Below are positions 53,826-64,000 of a stretch of 64,000 nt of DNA, piece by piece. The stretch comes from Candidatus Altimarinota bacterium (GTDB taxonomy: Bacteria > Patescibacteriota > Gracilibacteria > BD1-5 > UBA6164). The notes under the pieces are model-generated. The model saw only the letters and a list, made by a program, of their open reading frames with translations. It was not told where the DNA came from and did no database searches. The first letter of the stretch is position 1; each line of letters starts with the position of its first letter. The DNA lies in the NCBI GenBank assembly GCA_030683605.1, contig JAUXPL010000026.1:1-64000 (forward strand), read 5' to 3'. The translations under genes were made by a program, and so were the position numbers.

Positions 53826-55352
53826 GCTAATGAAATAATCAAATATTTTTTCTATTATTTTAAGTCTAACTTTTCATTTTATTTGATTCATATCTCATAA
53901 TTTTCAAGTATTACTTGAACAATATGAGATTCTATTTCAGTGTAATAGTATTTCTAAACTATAAGTATTACTGTTTTCTATTTCACGAGATTCAAATATA
54001 CTTTGTTCTCATCTAAGTATTTGAGTTTGTACTATCATATTCAATATTCTTCCGGGTCTCAGTTCTCTATTTGTTAATAACTTATCTCTTAGATATTCTT
54101 TTAAATCCTTATCTTTTCCAAATAATATTACTCCGACAACCCATCACCATTTTCAAATTGATGTAGTATCTATTTTATGTTTGATTGCTTCTTTCATGCA
54201 ATTAGGCATTTTTTTGTGTTTTGAAACACTAATTCTTATATAATCTTTTATATCATATACTTCTGGATCTTGTCCTAATCTATTTTTTGTTTTTTCTAAA
54301 TATTGCTCTGCTTTCATTTCGCGACATGCTTCTGATCACAATACTTCAATTTTTAATCTAGTATTATTTGAGTGATCTGATATTAATTCTAAATCATTTT
54401 TTTTATAAGGTAATTCTTCTTTTCTTTCTATTGATTTTATTATTCTATGTACAATTATATCTATATATCTACGAATAGGTGAAGTAAAATGAGTATAATT
54501 ATTTACTCATAATCAAATATGATATCAATTTGATGATGTATAAAAACCCCTCTCTCATAAACTTTCATGTTTTTTATATATAGCATCTACTCATTGTTCA
54601 GACAAATATCTACCTGTCGTAGTATTAGCTAAAACCATTAGTGATTCTATAATACTATGAGATATTTTTTCACTATAACTTATTATTGGTTTTTCTAATT
54701 TTTCTCATAAAAACAATCTCCTATCTTCATCCTCATATCATATTATTGATCAACTTTTAAGTCTATTAATAAGTAATTTATTTGATATTTCATGTAATAA
54801 ATGAATTTGACTATTATAATTTGAATCCCTGTTTTCAAAATCTTCTCAAAAACTTGAATAATCATATCTCATCAAATTTGTTAAATGTGATTCATAGTAT
54901 TTATAATTTTGAACTATAGCTTGTTCATCCAAGTCAATTTGAAGTGATAATACTTTTTTTGGTCAATTTTGATTTAGTGAAATAACATCATCTGCTAATT
55001 CATCTGGTATCATATTGATAATACTGTTTTTTCTATATATACTTGTAGTTCTTTTAAATGCCTCTATATCAAGAGGTGAATAAATAGGAATAAATTCAGA
55101 AACATCTGCTATATGTATCCATACACAATATCAATTTTGAGTTTTTTCTGCCCAAATAGCATCATCCAAATCCATAGATTCTACTCAATCTATTGTTATA
55201 GCTTCAACATTTTGTCTATTTATAGCTTGGTCATTTATTCCATTTTTTAAAATATTTTTTACTTGATTTTTGGCATATAATGAAAAATCTGTTGGAATAT
55301 AATCATTATCTATATTATCAGTAACTAAATGTTCAGCTAATCTTGATTTCAT
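53820..55352 (-). CDS. RNase II/RNB-family exoribonuclease, RNB domain only
   Basis: 510 residues. Catalytic core: ITIGGVESMDLDDAIW (the acidic metal site DLDDA), CVWIHIADVSEFIP, YRKNSIINMIPDELADDVIS, LKIEVLGSEACREM and HFTSPIRRYIDIIVHRII (the 'yThfTSPIRRy.D...hr' motif). It lacks the N-terminal cold-shock domains of RNase R and RNase II; only about 45 residues precede the core. A short beta-rich C-terminus may be a reduced S1 domain. It degrades RNA 3' to 5' in known members. Its stop TAA overlaps the corA stop (TTATAG). Confidence 0.88.
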
Positions 55353-55490
55353 ATATGAAAAAGTTTAAAATTATAAGTAAATTTAATAATATAATTTATA
55401 ATTATTAATAAGTGTATGTCAATATTTAATATAATCATATGTGCTAATTAATAAAAAGAATATTAAAACAAAAGTAAAAAAACTAAATAT

Positions 55491-55535
55491 TTGACAAAAC
55501 ATAAAATATGATTAATCTACCTATCGTTTGGTAGA
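55491..55535 (+). promoter_or_regulatory. Promoter of the RND pump gene with an inverted repeat
   Basis: TTGACA 55491-55496, 16-base spacer, weak -10 TAATCT 55513-55518. TCTACC-TATCGTTT-GGTAGA at 55516-55535 overlaps the -10 and could be the operator of the TetR regulator encoded at 59085. This link is inference; the repeat is not present beside the tetR gene itself. Confidence 0.5.
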
Positions 55536-55554
55536 ATAATATTAATTAATTTAT

Positions 55555-58500
55555 ATGATAGAAAAATTTGCTAAGTTTTTTTTGGAAAATGAAAAAATTA
55601 CACTTGTAATAATAAGTATAATTGTATTTTTTGGTATTTGATCATACATAATGCTTCCAAAACAATACAACCCTTCTATAGTTGCACCAGCATTTAATAT
55701 ACAAATACCTGTAAATGGTTATTCTAGTATTGATGCTAGTCAATTTGTAGCCAAAAATCTAGAAAATAAAGTAAAAGAATTAGAATGAGTAGACAAAATA
55801 ATGTCATATTCTAGTGATAATTTCACTTCTGTAATGGTGAGTTTCAAAGTATGAATATCTCAAGAAATAGCCAAAACTAGACTATATGACAAAATGTATT
55901 CAAACTATGATTTAAAACCATTTGAAGTACAAGATATAAATATCAAATCAATAGATCCTGAAGAGTTACCACAAGTAAGTTTGGCTATTACTTATAAATG
56001 AAATGACTTAACTGAAAAAGAAACATGAATATATCTGAGAAGTATAGCTAACAACTTAAAAGAAGAGATAAAACAAGTAGAAAATACAACAGTAATAGAC
56101 ATAATAGGATGATATGAAGATAATATAAGTATAAAACTAAATAAATCAAAGATAGAAAGTTTTGGTTTAGATATATGACAAGTATTATCTACTATAAAAT
56201 CTAGCTCAATATATAAATCAGTTTGAAATATAGTAACAGATACTAAAACTAGTATAATAATAAATACAAATCATAACACAAAAAAAGAATTAGAATGACT
56301 AATAATCTCAAATATTTCTGGTACTAAGATATATCTCAGAGATATTTCTGAAATATCCTCTTGACCTATAGATATAGCTAGTTATTACACTTACTCAGAT
56401 AAAAATACAAGTAAAAATTCAATATTTTTATGAGTAGCAAAAATGAAGTGAACAAATGCCGTTTTAGTAGTAGAAAATATTCTGAATAAAGTAGAAGAAA
56501 TAAAGGAAAAATTACCTAAAAACATAGATATAAAAGTAATTCAAAACGAATGAGAAACTGCAAAAGATGCAACGAATGAACTAATTATGAATTTATTTGT
56601 TAGTATTGCTATAGTATTTATTTTATTAATAATATTTTTATGATACAAAAACGCCTTAAATGCTGCATTTTGTATACCTATGGTATTATGAATAGTATTT
56701 ATAGTAGCTCTAATTTTTTGACTAGATATTAATAGAATTACTCTTTTTGCATTGATATTATCACTATGAATACTTGTAGATGATTCTATTGTAGTAATAG
56801 AAAATAATTCTAGGCATCTAGCTAATATGCATAAAAATGGTAAAACAAAAAATGAAGCAATACTTGATAGTATAAGAGAAGTATGAAATAGCGTAATATT
56901 ATCTACAATCACAAGAGTAATTTCATTTTTTGCAATGTTTGCAGTAACAGGTATGATGTGAGATTATATGAAACCTATACCTATTTTTGCATCTACTGCA
57001 CTAGTTGCTTCAACATTTATCGCATTGAGTATAAACCCATTTTTAGCATCAAAATTTTGTAAAGCAGATAACTGTTCAAATACTGAAAACACAAATAAAG
57101 AATCAAAAACAATAACTAAATATGGAAAAATTATCACTAAATATATAAGTGATTCAAAGGCAACAATGAAATCTAGGAAAATACTGAAATATATGTTTTG
57201 GATATCACTTTTTGTAATTATTCTAAGTCCTATAATGCTATGAATATTCAAAGCTAGGATGTTACCAAAAGCTGATAAAAATCAAGTATATGTATGGATA
57301 GATGCACCTCGTGATTATAGTATAGAACAAACAAAAAAAATAGAAAAAGATTTATCTAACTTTTTATTATGAAAAGCTCAAAAATTACCAGAAGATTTAA
57401 ATATAGTAGAAAATGTGAGTTCAACTATTTGAGATAAATTTTTATGAGATTTTGCTAATTTATTTAGATGATGAAATAATCGTGTAATGTCTAACCAGAT
57501 AAGTACTAGAATAAACTTGATTGATAGTAATGTTAGAGATATAAAATCAGAAGAATATACTATAAAAATACGTAGTTTATTAAAAAATTATCTACATAAT
57601 AAATATCCAGATATCAAGCTAAGACTTATGGAAGATCCTCCAGGACCTCCTACTATGGCTACTTTTCACATAAAAGTGAAATGACAAGAAGACTTAAATA
57701 TGGATGAATTAACTCAATTCAGTGAAGCCATTGAATCAACAGTAAAACAAATACAAAAACAAGAAAAAATAGTTGACTTAACAAATACTATTTCTAGTCC
57801 ATATAAAAAAATAGAAATAACATTAAACGATGACTATATAAATGAAAAATGACTAACTATAGAACAAGTATATCAAACTCTTTGATGAATATACAATAAT
57901 TTACAAGTATCATTTGTTCGCTCAAAAGATAAAAAAATAGAAGCATCGAAAATACTAGTATGATTTAGTAAAACTGATACTTGAGATATAGCATTTTTAA
58001 AAAATATATATTTCACGAATACTAAATGAGAAAAAGTAAAACTAGATGAAATAGCTGAACTAAAAAATGATTTTACAAGTCCAGAAATATATACAGATTC
58101 TAGAACTAATACTATACATATATTCGCTGAAATATGAGAAAATTCTGTAGTATATCCTGTACTAGAAATGTATGATTTATTAGGAAAAGAACAATTTGAA
58201 ATAAAATGATACAAAAAAATATCTAGCTCACCATACAAAATAGAATTTGAATGAATTAAAGATGGGAAAAAATATAGGATAGAATGGTGATGAGAATGGG
58301 AAATCACTATGGATACATTTAGAGATTTATGAACTGCTATGATTATGTCACTACTTGCAATATTTTTCTTGATAGTTGCACAATTTAAAAGTTTCAGAGT
58401 AGGATGAATAGTTATGACTACATTTTTATTATCTTTCTTTTGAATATTCCCTGGTTTTTCAATACTTTATTTGATTTGATGAGAATATTTTACAGCTACA

Positions 58501-58866
58501 GCTATGATTTGAGCTATAGCACTTGGATGAATTGTAGTATGAAATGCAATATTGCTTATAGACTATATAAACCAATTAATCAAAGAATGAAAATGATTAG
58601 CATATGCAGTCATAGAATGATCTAAAAAAAGATTTATACCAGTAGTTTTAACAAGTATAACAGGAGTATTTTGAAGTCTTACAATAACTTCTGATCCTGT
58701 ATGGAGCTGACTTGCTCGGTCTATTATATGGTGATTATCAGCATCAGCAGTATTAACATTATTCTTTATACCTATATTTTACTATGATTATTTAATAAAA
58801 TATCATAAAGATGATGCAAAAGATAATCAGTTAAAAAATATAATAAAACATAGTAAGGAAATATAG
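55555..58866 (+). CDS. RND-family efflux transporter
   Basis: 1103 residues. Proton-driven pump topology: TM1 after MIEKFAKFFLENEKITLVII, large periplasmic-type domain (residues 35-340), TM2-6 including GILVDDSIVVIEN with the proton-relay Asp pair, a second outer loop with MEDPPGPPTMATFHIKVKG, and a last TM set with LGTAMIMSLLAIFFLIVAQF and TAMIGAIALGGIVVGNAILL. DxxVSxxS-type continuations and Lys/Thr relay residues appear in place (the family T/K near TM10 is not clear). It is followed by TetR and an adaptor lipoprotein, so the three form a regulated unit. CPR cells generally lack an outer membrane, so a TolC partner is not expected. Substrate unknown. Confidence 0.9.
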
Positions 58867-58876
58867 GAATTATTTT

Positions 58877-59058
58877 AACCCATCCCCTCGTACCTCGGTA
58901 CTTCCTTTTGGCCCTAAAGGATACACCTTCGGCTAAAAAGGAAGAAATTTCTCCCTTTTCCAAAGGGAGTCCCCGCAGGGGGAGGGATTAGAACCTAAGT
59001 AGAAAACTTCTTAACTTAATGGAAGTACCCCAAAGGGGGGATGGGTTAGAACCAGTGT
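58877..59058. repeat. MITE-like repeat (family D), longest copy
   Basis: AACCCATCCCCTCGTACCTC at the left and GGGGGGATGGGTTAGAACC at the right are inverted copies. Inside: GGCCCTAAAGGATACACCTT, CGGCTAAAAAGGAAG, TCCCTTTTCCAAAGGGAG and TCCCCGCAGGGGGAGGGATT. It separates the RND gene from tetR, so those two are likely not one simple transcript. Confidence 0.8.
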
Positions 59059-59084
59059 ACACAAATAACATATAAAACAAAAAG

Positions 59085-59600
59085 ATGAAAACAAAATTAT
59101 TAGAAAAAATTGAGACTCTGTTTTGGGAAAATTCCTTTGCAGATGTAACAATGGATGAAATAGCTCGTGAACTAGGTATGAAAAAAGCTTCTGTTTATTA
59201 TCATTTCCCATCTAAAGAAGAAATGTTTATTGAAGTATTAGAATATTCTTTCAACAGATACAAGTTATTTATTGAAGCCTTAATAAGTGGTAATAACTTG
59301 GATGAAATACTTAGATGAATAATAAAATATCCTTTAGAATCTAAAAATCTATTCGCAGTAGTTTCTCAAAAATGATATTGTAAAATCTGAATTATAAGGG
59401 ATTTAATAAGTATAAAAAACAGAGAATTATTCAATTTATTTTTTGATTATTTAGCTGGAAAATATTCTTTCAATCAAGAAAAAACAATATTGCTACAATC
59501 AATATTATCTGATTTATCAAAAAAATATTGTATATTTGATTGTTCTGAAAACCTTGATATTGAAAAACTAATAAACGAAATCAAAAAAATATTCTTTTAA
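59085..59600 (+). CDS. TetR-family transcriptional regulator
   Basis: 171 residues. N-terminal HTH: LFWENSFADVTMDEIARELG followed by MKKASVYYHFPSKEEMFIEV, the classic TetR DNA-binding domain with YYHF in the recognition helix. The rest is all-helical, with an effector domain that is short for the family. By position it should control the adjacent RND pump and adaptor, possibly in response to a pumped compound. A candidate operator is before the RND gene. An in-frame TGA gives Gly after DEILR. The start is clear from the domain. 15 bases separate it from the adaptor gene. Confidence 0.9.
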
Positions 59601-59614
59601 ATATTAATACAATT

Positions 59615-61612
59615 ATGAAAAAAATATTATCAATTATAATTATTTCTACTATTTTACTTACTAGCTGTACAAAAGAAGAAGTAATAGAAAAAAAATACTT
59701 TCAAACTCATACAGTTTGAGAATGATTTATCTCGTCAAAAGATTCCATATTATCAACAGTAGTAGGAATGAATGTATCTGATTTATCATTTAAAGTACCA
59801 GGTAGAATAAAAGAAATATATGTAAACAAATGAGATAAAATTAAAGCTGGTCAGGTTTTAGCTATTCTCTCAAACGAAGAATGAAGTATACACTATGCTT
59901 GAGCTCAAGCTATTTTAGGTGAATTAAGAAATATGTGAATAGATACTTCGAATATGTTAAATGATACAGCAAATATAAAATCCGCAATAGAGAAAGTATA
60001 TGATGGTAAAATAAATCTAATAGAAAATAATTATAAAAAATCAAGTATAAATATTGAAACTGCAAAAAAAGACTTAGAATTATCACAATCAAACTACAAA
60101 TATACAAATCAAATGTATACTGATACAAGTATGTCAAATGAGCAAAAAATAAAACAAGCTGAAAATGCTTTAAATATGGCTAAAAATAATTTAGAAAATA
60201 GTACAAAATTACTTCAAAATGACAAGATAAATATTCAAATAAATGCAGTAAGTTCTCTAACTAATGCATATATTATTGCTAGAAATGCTAGAGATTATAT
60301 AGATACTATTATATGAGTAACTGAAGCAAACAAAAATAAAAATGATGCATATGAAGTATATTTGTGAGCTAAAAAAAGTAGTACTAAAAACAAAGCTGAA
60401 AATTCATTTATTGAGTTTAGTAATAGTTATGATGAAACATATAAACTGTATGCAAATAATGTAGTATGAAAATCTGAAATAGAAAAAGATACATTATTAA
60501 CAGTTTTAAATAAAGCATTATCTACTTTAGAAAGTCTGAGAATAAATCTACATGATACAAAAGATGTTTTGGATAACAGTATAGAATCTTATAATTTAAG
60601 TTGAAATACTATTACAAATATGCAAAATCAAGTTTCTAATATGTTATGAGATTTAGAATTAGCTATTTTGAGTCCTAGTTGAGCTTGAATAAAATGAGCA
60701 ATAGAATCAATAAATTCATTCGATAAAAATTATGATTTAAAAATAAAACAATTAGAAGATGCAGTAACTATTTCAAATGAAGATTTAAATATGGCTAAAA
60801 CAGGTAAAAGTATAAGTGCATCTGATATATCAAAGAATCTAGAAAATCTAAAAACAGCAATAAATATAAAACAAGATAGTTTGGATATTGCAAAAATATG
60901 AGCAGAAGAAGCTATTAAAAATATAGAATTAACAAAACTAGAAAAAGTATCAAAATTAGCTGAAATAGATGCTAATCTATCACAAATCAAATCAAAATTA
61001 TCAGAAGTATGAAGTAAAAAATCTGAAATACAAATGAATGCAAATTTAGCAATAAATAGTATAGAATCTGGTATAATAAAGGCACCTTTTGATTGAATAA
61101 TAATAGATAAATATTTCAGTATTGGAGAAGTAATAGGAGCTGGAATACCAATAATAAAAGTATCATCTACTGACTGAAAATATATAAAAACATATATAGA
61201 TAATGTAAATTATTGACTAGCAAACTCTAATATAGTAAATCTAAAAAATGAAAAAATAGATAATACATTTAGCTGAACAATAACAAAAATAGATAATACT
61301 CTAGATATAAACTCAAAGAAAAATTATATAGAAATACTAATAAATGATGATAAAACAAATATTTGAGATAGACTTACGTTATTACTATGAAAAGAAAACA
61401 AGGAAAAACAAATCATCATTCCTATTAATTCAGTAATTACTAAATATAGTCAAGCATGAGTATATGTGATAGAAAACAAAAAAGCTATTTTTAAAATGAT
61501 TAATATAATTGATAGTGATAGTAGTTTTGTAGCAATAAGTTGACTAAAAGCATGAGATAAAATTATTACTGAGTGAAAAGATAATATTCTAGATTGAGAA
61601 GAAGTTGAGTAA
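59615..61612 (+). CDS. Membrane-fusion/adaptor lipoprotein (HlyD/MFP type)
   Basis: 665 residues. Lipoprotein signal: KKILSIIIISTILLTSCTKE, with Cys in the LTSC lipobox. Then the lipoyl-like first half (KVPGRIKEIYVNKGDKIKAG, QVLAILSNEE), a very long coiled-coil region of about 400 residues, the second lipoyl half (ESGIIKAPFDGIIIDKYFSI, GEVIGAGIPIIKV) and beta-barrel plus membrane-proximal end (QIIIPINSVITKYSQAGVYV, GLKAGDKIITEG). It would link the RND pump to the cell surface. The coiled-coil part is much longer than in E. coli AcrA (total about 400 residues). A terminator follows. Confidence 0.88.
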
Positions 61613-61632
61613 AAAACTCTCAATTTTTTGCA
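61604..61632 (+). terminator. Terminator of the adaptor gene
   Basis: TTGAG-TAAAAAACT-CTCAA then TTTTTT; the stop TAA lies in the loop. Confidence 0.75.
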
Positions 61633-61686
61633 TCTAAAAAAAAATATGTTAATATTATAATACATTATTAATTTAAATCTCGTATT

Positions 61687-62088
61687 ATGAACATTACAGT
61701 ATTAACATCTAGTGTATTAGGACCTATATTATTATTACTTTGAATTGGTTTATTTATCAATAGTAAATATTATAAAAATATTCTAGAACACGTAACAGAT
61801 AAAAGTCATACACTTATATTTGTCTGAATCATCGGAATGATATTATGAGCCTATATGGTTTCAAATAATAATATTTTAGAATGAACTCCTGAGTTAATTA
61901 TTTCTATTATTGGTTGGGCTGTATTATTAGATTCATCATTAATATTAGCTTTACCTGATTCTTTTACAAAATGGGCAAGATCTATGAAATATGAAATTAA
62001 CACAATTAAATCTATATGATTAATATTTATAGTTTTAGGATTATATTTATTAAATTTTGCATATTACGGTGTAGCTCAAGGTATGTAA
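61687..62088 (+). CDS. Small four-TM membrane protein, function unknown
   Basis: 133 residues with four hydrophobic segments: residues 5-24, 44-62, 72-92 and 108-128. The loop between TM1 and TM2 has NSKYYKNILEHVTDKSH, and between TM3 and TM4 LPDSFTKWARSMKYE. I recognise no family. It follows the adaptor gene after a terminator and has its own terminator, so it is probably a separate unit. Its start lacks a visible Shine-Dalgarno, like most genes here. Confidence 0.75.
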
Positions 62089-62095
62089 AAAGAAC

Positions 62096-62126
62096 AAAAA
62101 AATTGGATAATATCCAATTTTTTTGT
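62096..62126 (+). terminator. Terminator of the four-TM protein gene
   Basis: AAAAATTGGATA and TATCCAATTTTTTT, shortly after the TAA. Confidence 0.9.
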
Positions 62127-62221
62127 TAATTAAAATATCTTTTGATTTAAATTTCATTTATTATATAATTAGTAATTATATTTACATTGTTTGTTCAGTA
62201 TTTATTTTTTAAAATAATGCT

Positions 62222-62641
62222 ATGAAAAAAATAATTAAAATAAGTTTTATTGCTCTCATTTCAGTTATTTTAATATGATGTAACAATCAACAAAATAATG
62301 AAACTACAAATAATATAACATACCAAGATATAATTAATTATGTAGAAATAAATATTACAGATATAATTAATGATTTTTCAGAAAAAAAACCAGTAAATGG
62401 CAAATGGTTTGCTGATTGATATGGTTTTACTTCTACAAGTGATGTTTATGTAGATTTTGAAGATGGCCATTATTTATATAGAGCATTATTAAAATGTAAT
62501 AATGAAAAAAATATAATTTCATGCAAAACTTGAGCAATTTTTGAAAAAGATAAAAATTGGAAACTTATAGAATGAGAAGATATAGTAAAAAATTCTCCAA
62601 TTATTTATAAATGGGCAAAAGATTATGAATGGGAAAGATAA
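62222..62641 (+). CDS. Small lipoprotein, function unknown
   Basis: 139 residues. Signal peptide MKKIIKISFIALISVILIGC with the lipobox Cys at 20 (the Gly is TGA). The mature part is Asn-rich at the start (NNQQNNETTNNI) and then a compact domain with GKWFADGYGFTSTSDVYVDF, LLKCNNEKNIISC (two Cys that could pair) and KDKNWKLIEGED. It would be anchored on the outer face of the membrane. I recognise no family. A terminator follows. Confidence 0.8.
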
Positions 62642-62649
62642 ATATTTAA

Positions 62650-62692
62650 TTAAAAAACAAACTCAAAATGACTTTTGAGTTGTTTTTTAAAC
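62650..62692. terminator. Bidirectional terminator between lipoprotein gene and guaB
   Basis: AAAAAACAAACTCAAAA and TTTTGAGTTGTTTTTT around TGAC. Confidence 0.85.
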
Positions 62693-64000
62693 TATTTTTT
62701 TAATCTTCCATGTGGAGTTCATTCAGCAAATCATGCTTGAGTTTGTACTCAAATAATAGCTTTATCATGAAAATGTTCTATATTTTCTGCTCAAGAATAT
62801 GAAATAGATGATTCTAATCCTGTTCTAAATTTATCAACTATATCTCATAATGGTTTTATATTATATATTTTTGATTTAGAGATTCATTCTTTGTATCTTT
62901 CCCTTTTTGCTTGTTCAAATTTAGATAATTTATTTGTTCTACCTGATACTGCTTTTCCTGATGCCATTCAATAATTCTCTTTATATAAATCTCAATCATT
63001 ATCTGTTTTTATATCACCTGGAGATTCATATGTACCTGATAATATAGTTCACAGCATAGCATGAGTAGCTCAAGCAGCTAATGATAATGCTAAATCTCTA
63101 GGGTACCTGATTCATCAATCTGCAATTGCAAATCACCCATTTTCTCTAGCTGCAACTGCTGATTCATGAACAGCTGAAAATTGCGGTCTTCATACTCCTG
63201 TCATCATTCTGGTAGTACACATTGCTCCTGGTCATATTCATACTTTAACTCAATTAGCTCATGCTTTTATCAAGTCTCTAGCTCATTCGCCACTCATGAT
63301 ATTTCATGCAACAATTATTATATCATTATAACTATCTCTTACTTCTTTTATTGCTTCTAGCATTTTCTGAGTATATCAGTGTGCAGTATCCAAAAATATA
63401 GTATTAACTCATGCATTTATTAGCTCATCTATATAGTTTTTGTAGCCATTTACAGATAAAGCTACAGCTACATCTAGTTGTCAGTTTTTGTTCAAACTAG
63501 GAGAATATATATCATTTCTAACTGTATCATTTTTTGATAATATTCATATTAATTCTCAATCACTATTTACTATTGGTAAACTAGAAATACCATTGTCTTC
63601 CATGATATTAAAAGCTTCTTCATCACTGATATTTTCATTTCAAGTTATTAATTTTCTTGATTTTACTAAGTCTTTCAATTTCGTATATTCGTCTTTATCT
63701 ATTAGATCTTGTTCTTTGAAAATTGAAATTGGTATATTTAGAACATCTACCATTATAACAGTTTGATATGATCTTTTATTAATAATTCCTATTGCATCTC
63801 TGATATTATTATTTTCATTTACAGTTAATGGAGTATCTAGTCTCAAATCAGCATTGTGTACATAATTGATAATATTTAACATTCTATCCAATTCCATATC
63901 TTGTGGTAATACTCAGATTCATCACAATCTAGCTAATTTTTCGGCCATTCTTTTACCTGTTACTGCATTCATATTTGATGATATGATTGGTAATGTAGTT
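62692..64000 (-). CDS. guaB: IMP dehydrogenase (5' end outside window)
   Basis: About 435 residues visible; the first 40-45 lie to the right of the window. Oxidises IMP to XMP with NAD, the committed step to GMP. Visible: TTLPIISSNMNAVTGKRMAE, two CBS units (VNENNNIRDAIGIINKRSYQ and GNENISDEEAFNIMED), then the catalytic barrel with [56 protein letters not shown] with the active-site Cys, IADGGIRYPRDLALSLAAGA and the flap end. It ends TPHGRLKK. Most glycines are TGA-coded, unlike purC. The terminator before it is shared with the lipoprotein gene. Confidence 0.93.

Noticed and set aside
56541-57251. Minus-strand ORFs of 95-123 residues opposite the RND gene
   Set aside because: Antisense shadows of a gene with clear RND motifs; hydrophobic composition mirrors the TM segments.

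Overview
The window comes from a very AT-rich genome (short G+C islands only in repeats) in which TGA is read as glycine. Nearly every gene has in-frame TGA codons at positions where its family has glycine: the Rossmann loop of the UDP-glucose dehydrogenase, MutS GPNMGGKST, RdgB ATGNPGKEE, and GKT/GKS P-loops. Tryptophan is still TGG. This is genetic code 25, known from Candidatus Absconditabacteria (SR1) and Gracilibacteria of the Candidate Phyla Radiation; I cannot choose between the two. Under the standard code almost all genes look broken, so coordinates below were rebuilt by reading TGA as Gly and stopping only at TAA/TAG. Most genes have no clear Shine-Dalgarno sequence.

Layout. 1-1.4 kb: divergent RhuM-like and PemK/MazF-like genes with mirror-image promoters. 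1.5-7.4 kb: envelope polysaccharide genes (flippase, three glycosyltransferases, a polytopic membrane protein). 7.4-12.3 kb: an accessory stretch with a NYN-domain protein, two DUF4143-type AAA ATPases, a Fic protein with a small upstream partner, many G+C-rich palindromic repeats and two copies of a promoter-hairpin element that looks like a small RNA gene. 12.5-18.1 kb: UDP-glucose dehydrogenase, a dolichol-phosphate-mannose-synthase-like glycosyltransferase and membrane proteins. 18.2-22.3 kb: surface proteins (a secreted repeat protein, a membrane protein with a peptidoglycan-binding-like tail, and a pilin-like protein with a fibrinogen-like domain). 22.4-27 kb: a third DUF4143 ATPase, a decayed membrane-protein fragment and a VirB4/TraC-like ATPase.

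27-42 kb: a glycine-free coiled-coil protein, four members of a cysteine-rich repeat family, an ABC1-kinase plus CrtI-like oxidoreductase pair, a second VirB4/TraC-like ATPase, a nucleotidyltransferase and a 5'-truncated mutS. 42-56 kb: a baseplate-J-like membrane protein carrying a frameshift, two DEAD-box helicases (one with a structured leader), purC, a large coiled-coil protein, an MscS-like channel, rdgB, corA and an RNB exoribonuclease. 55.5-62.6 kb: an RND pump, a TetR regulator and a lipoprotein adaptor, then a small membrane protein and a lipoprotein. The window ends inside guaB.

The points most worth a second look are: (1) palindromic G+C-rich repeats lying in-frame inside at least three protein genes, one confirmed by comparison with an adjacent paralogue that lacks the insert; (2) purC, with 22 glycines, no TGA codon and a good Shine-Dalgarno, which looks imported from a standard-code donor; (3) the duplicated promoter-plus-hairpin element; (4) the pilin/fibrinogen fusion; (5) the cysteine-rich paralogue cluster; (6) the mutS gene cut by a repeat; (7) the deaD leader with a terminator just before the start codon. 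I saw no rRNA, tRNA, CRISPR array or recognisable transposase gene.
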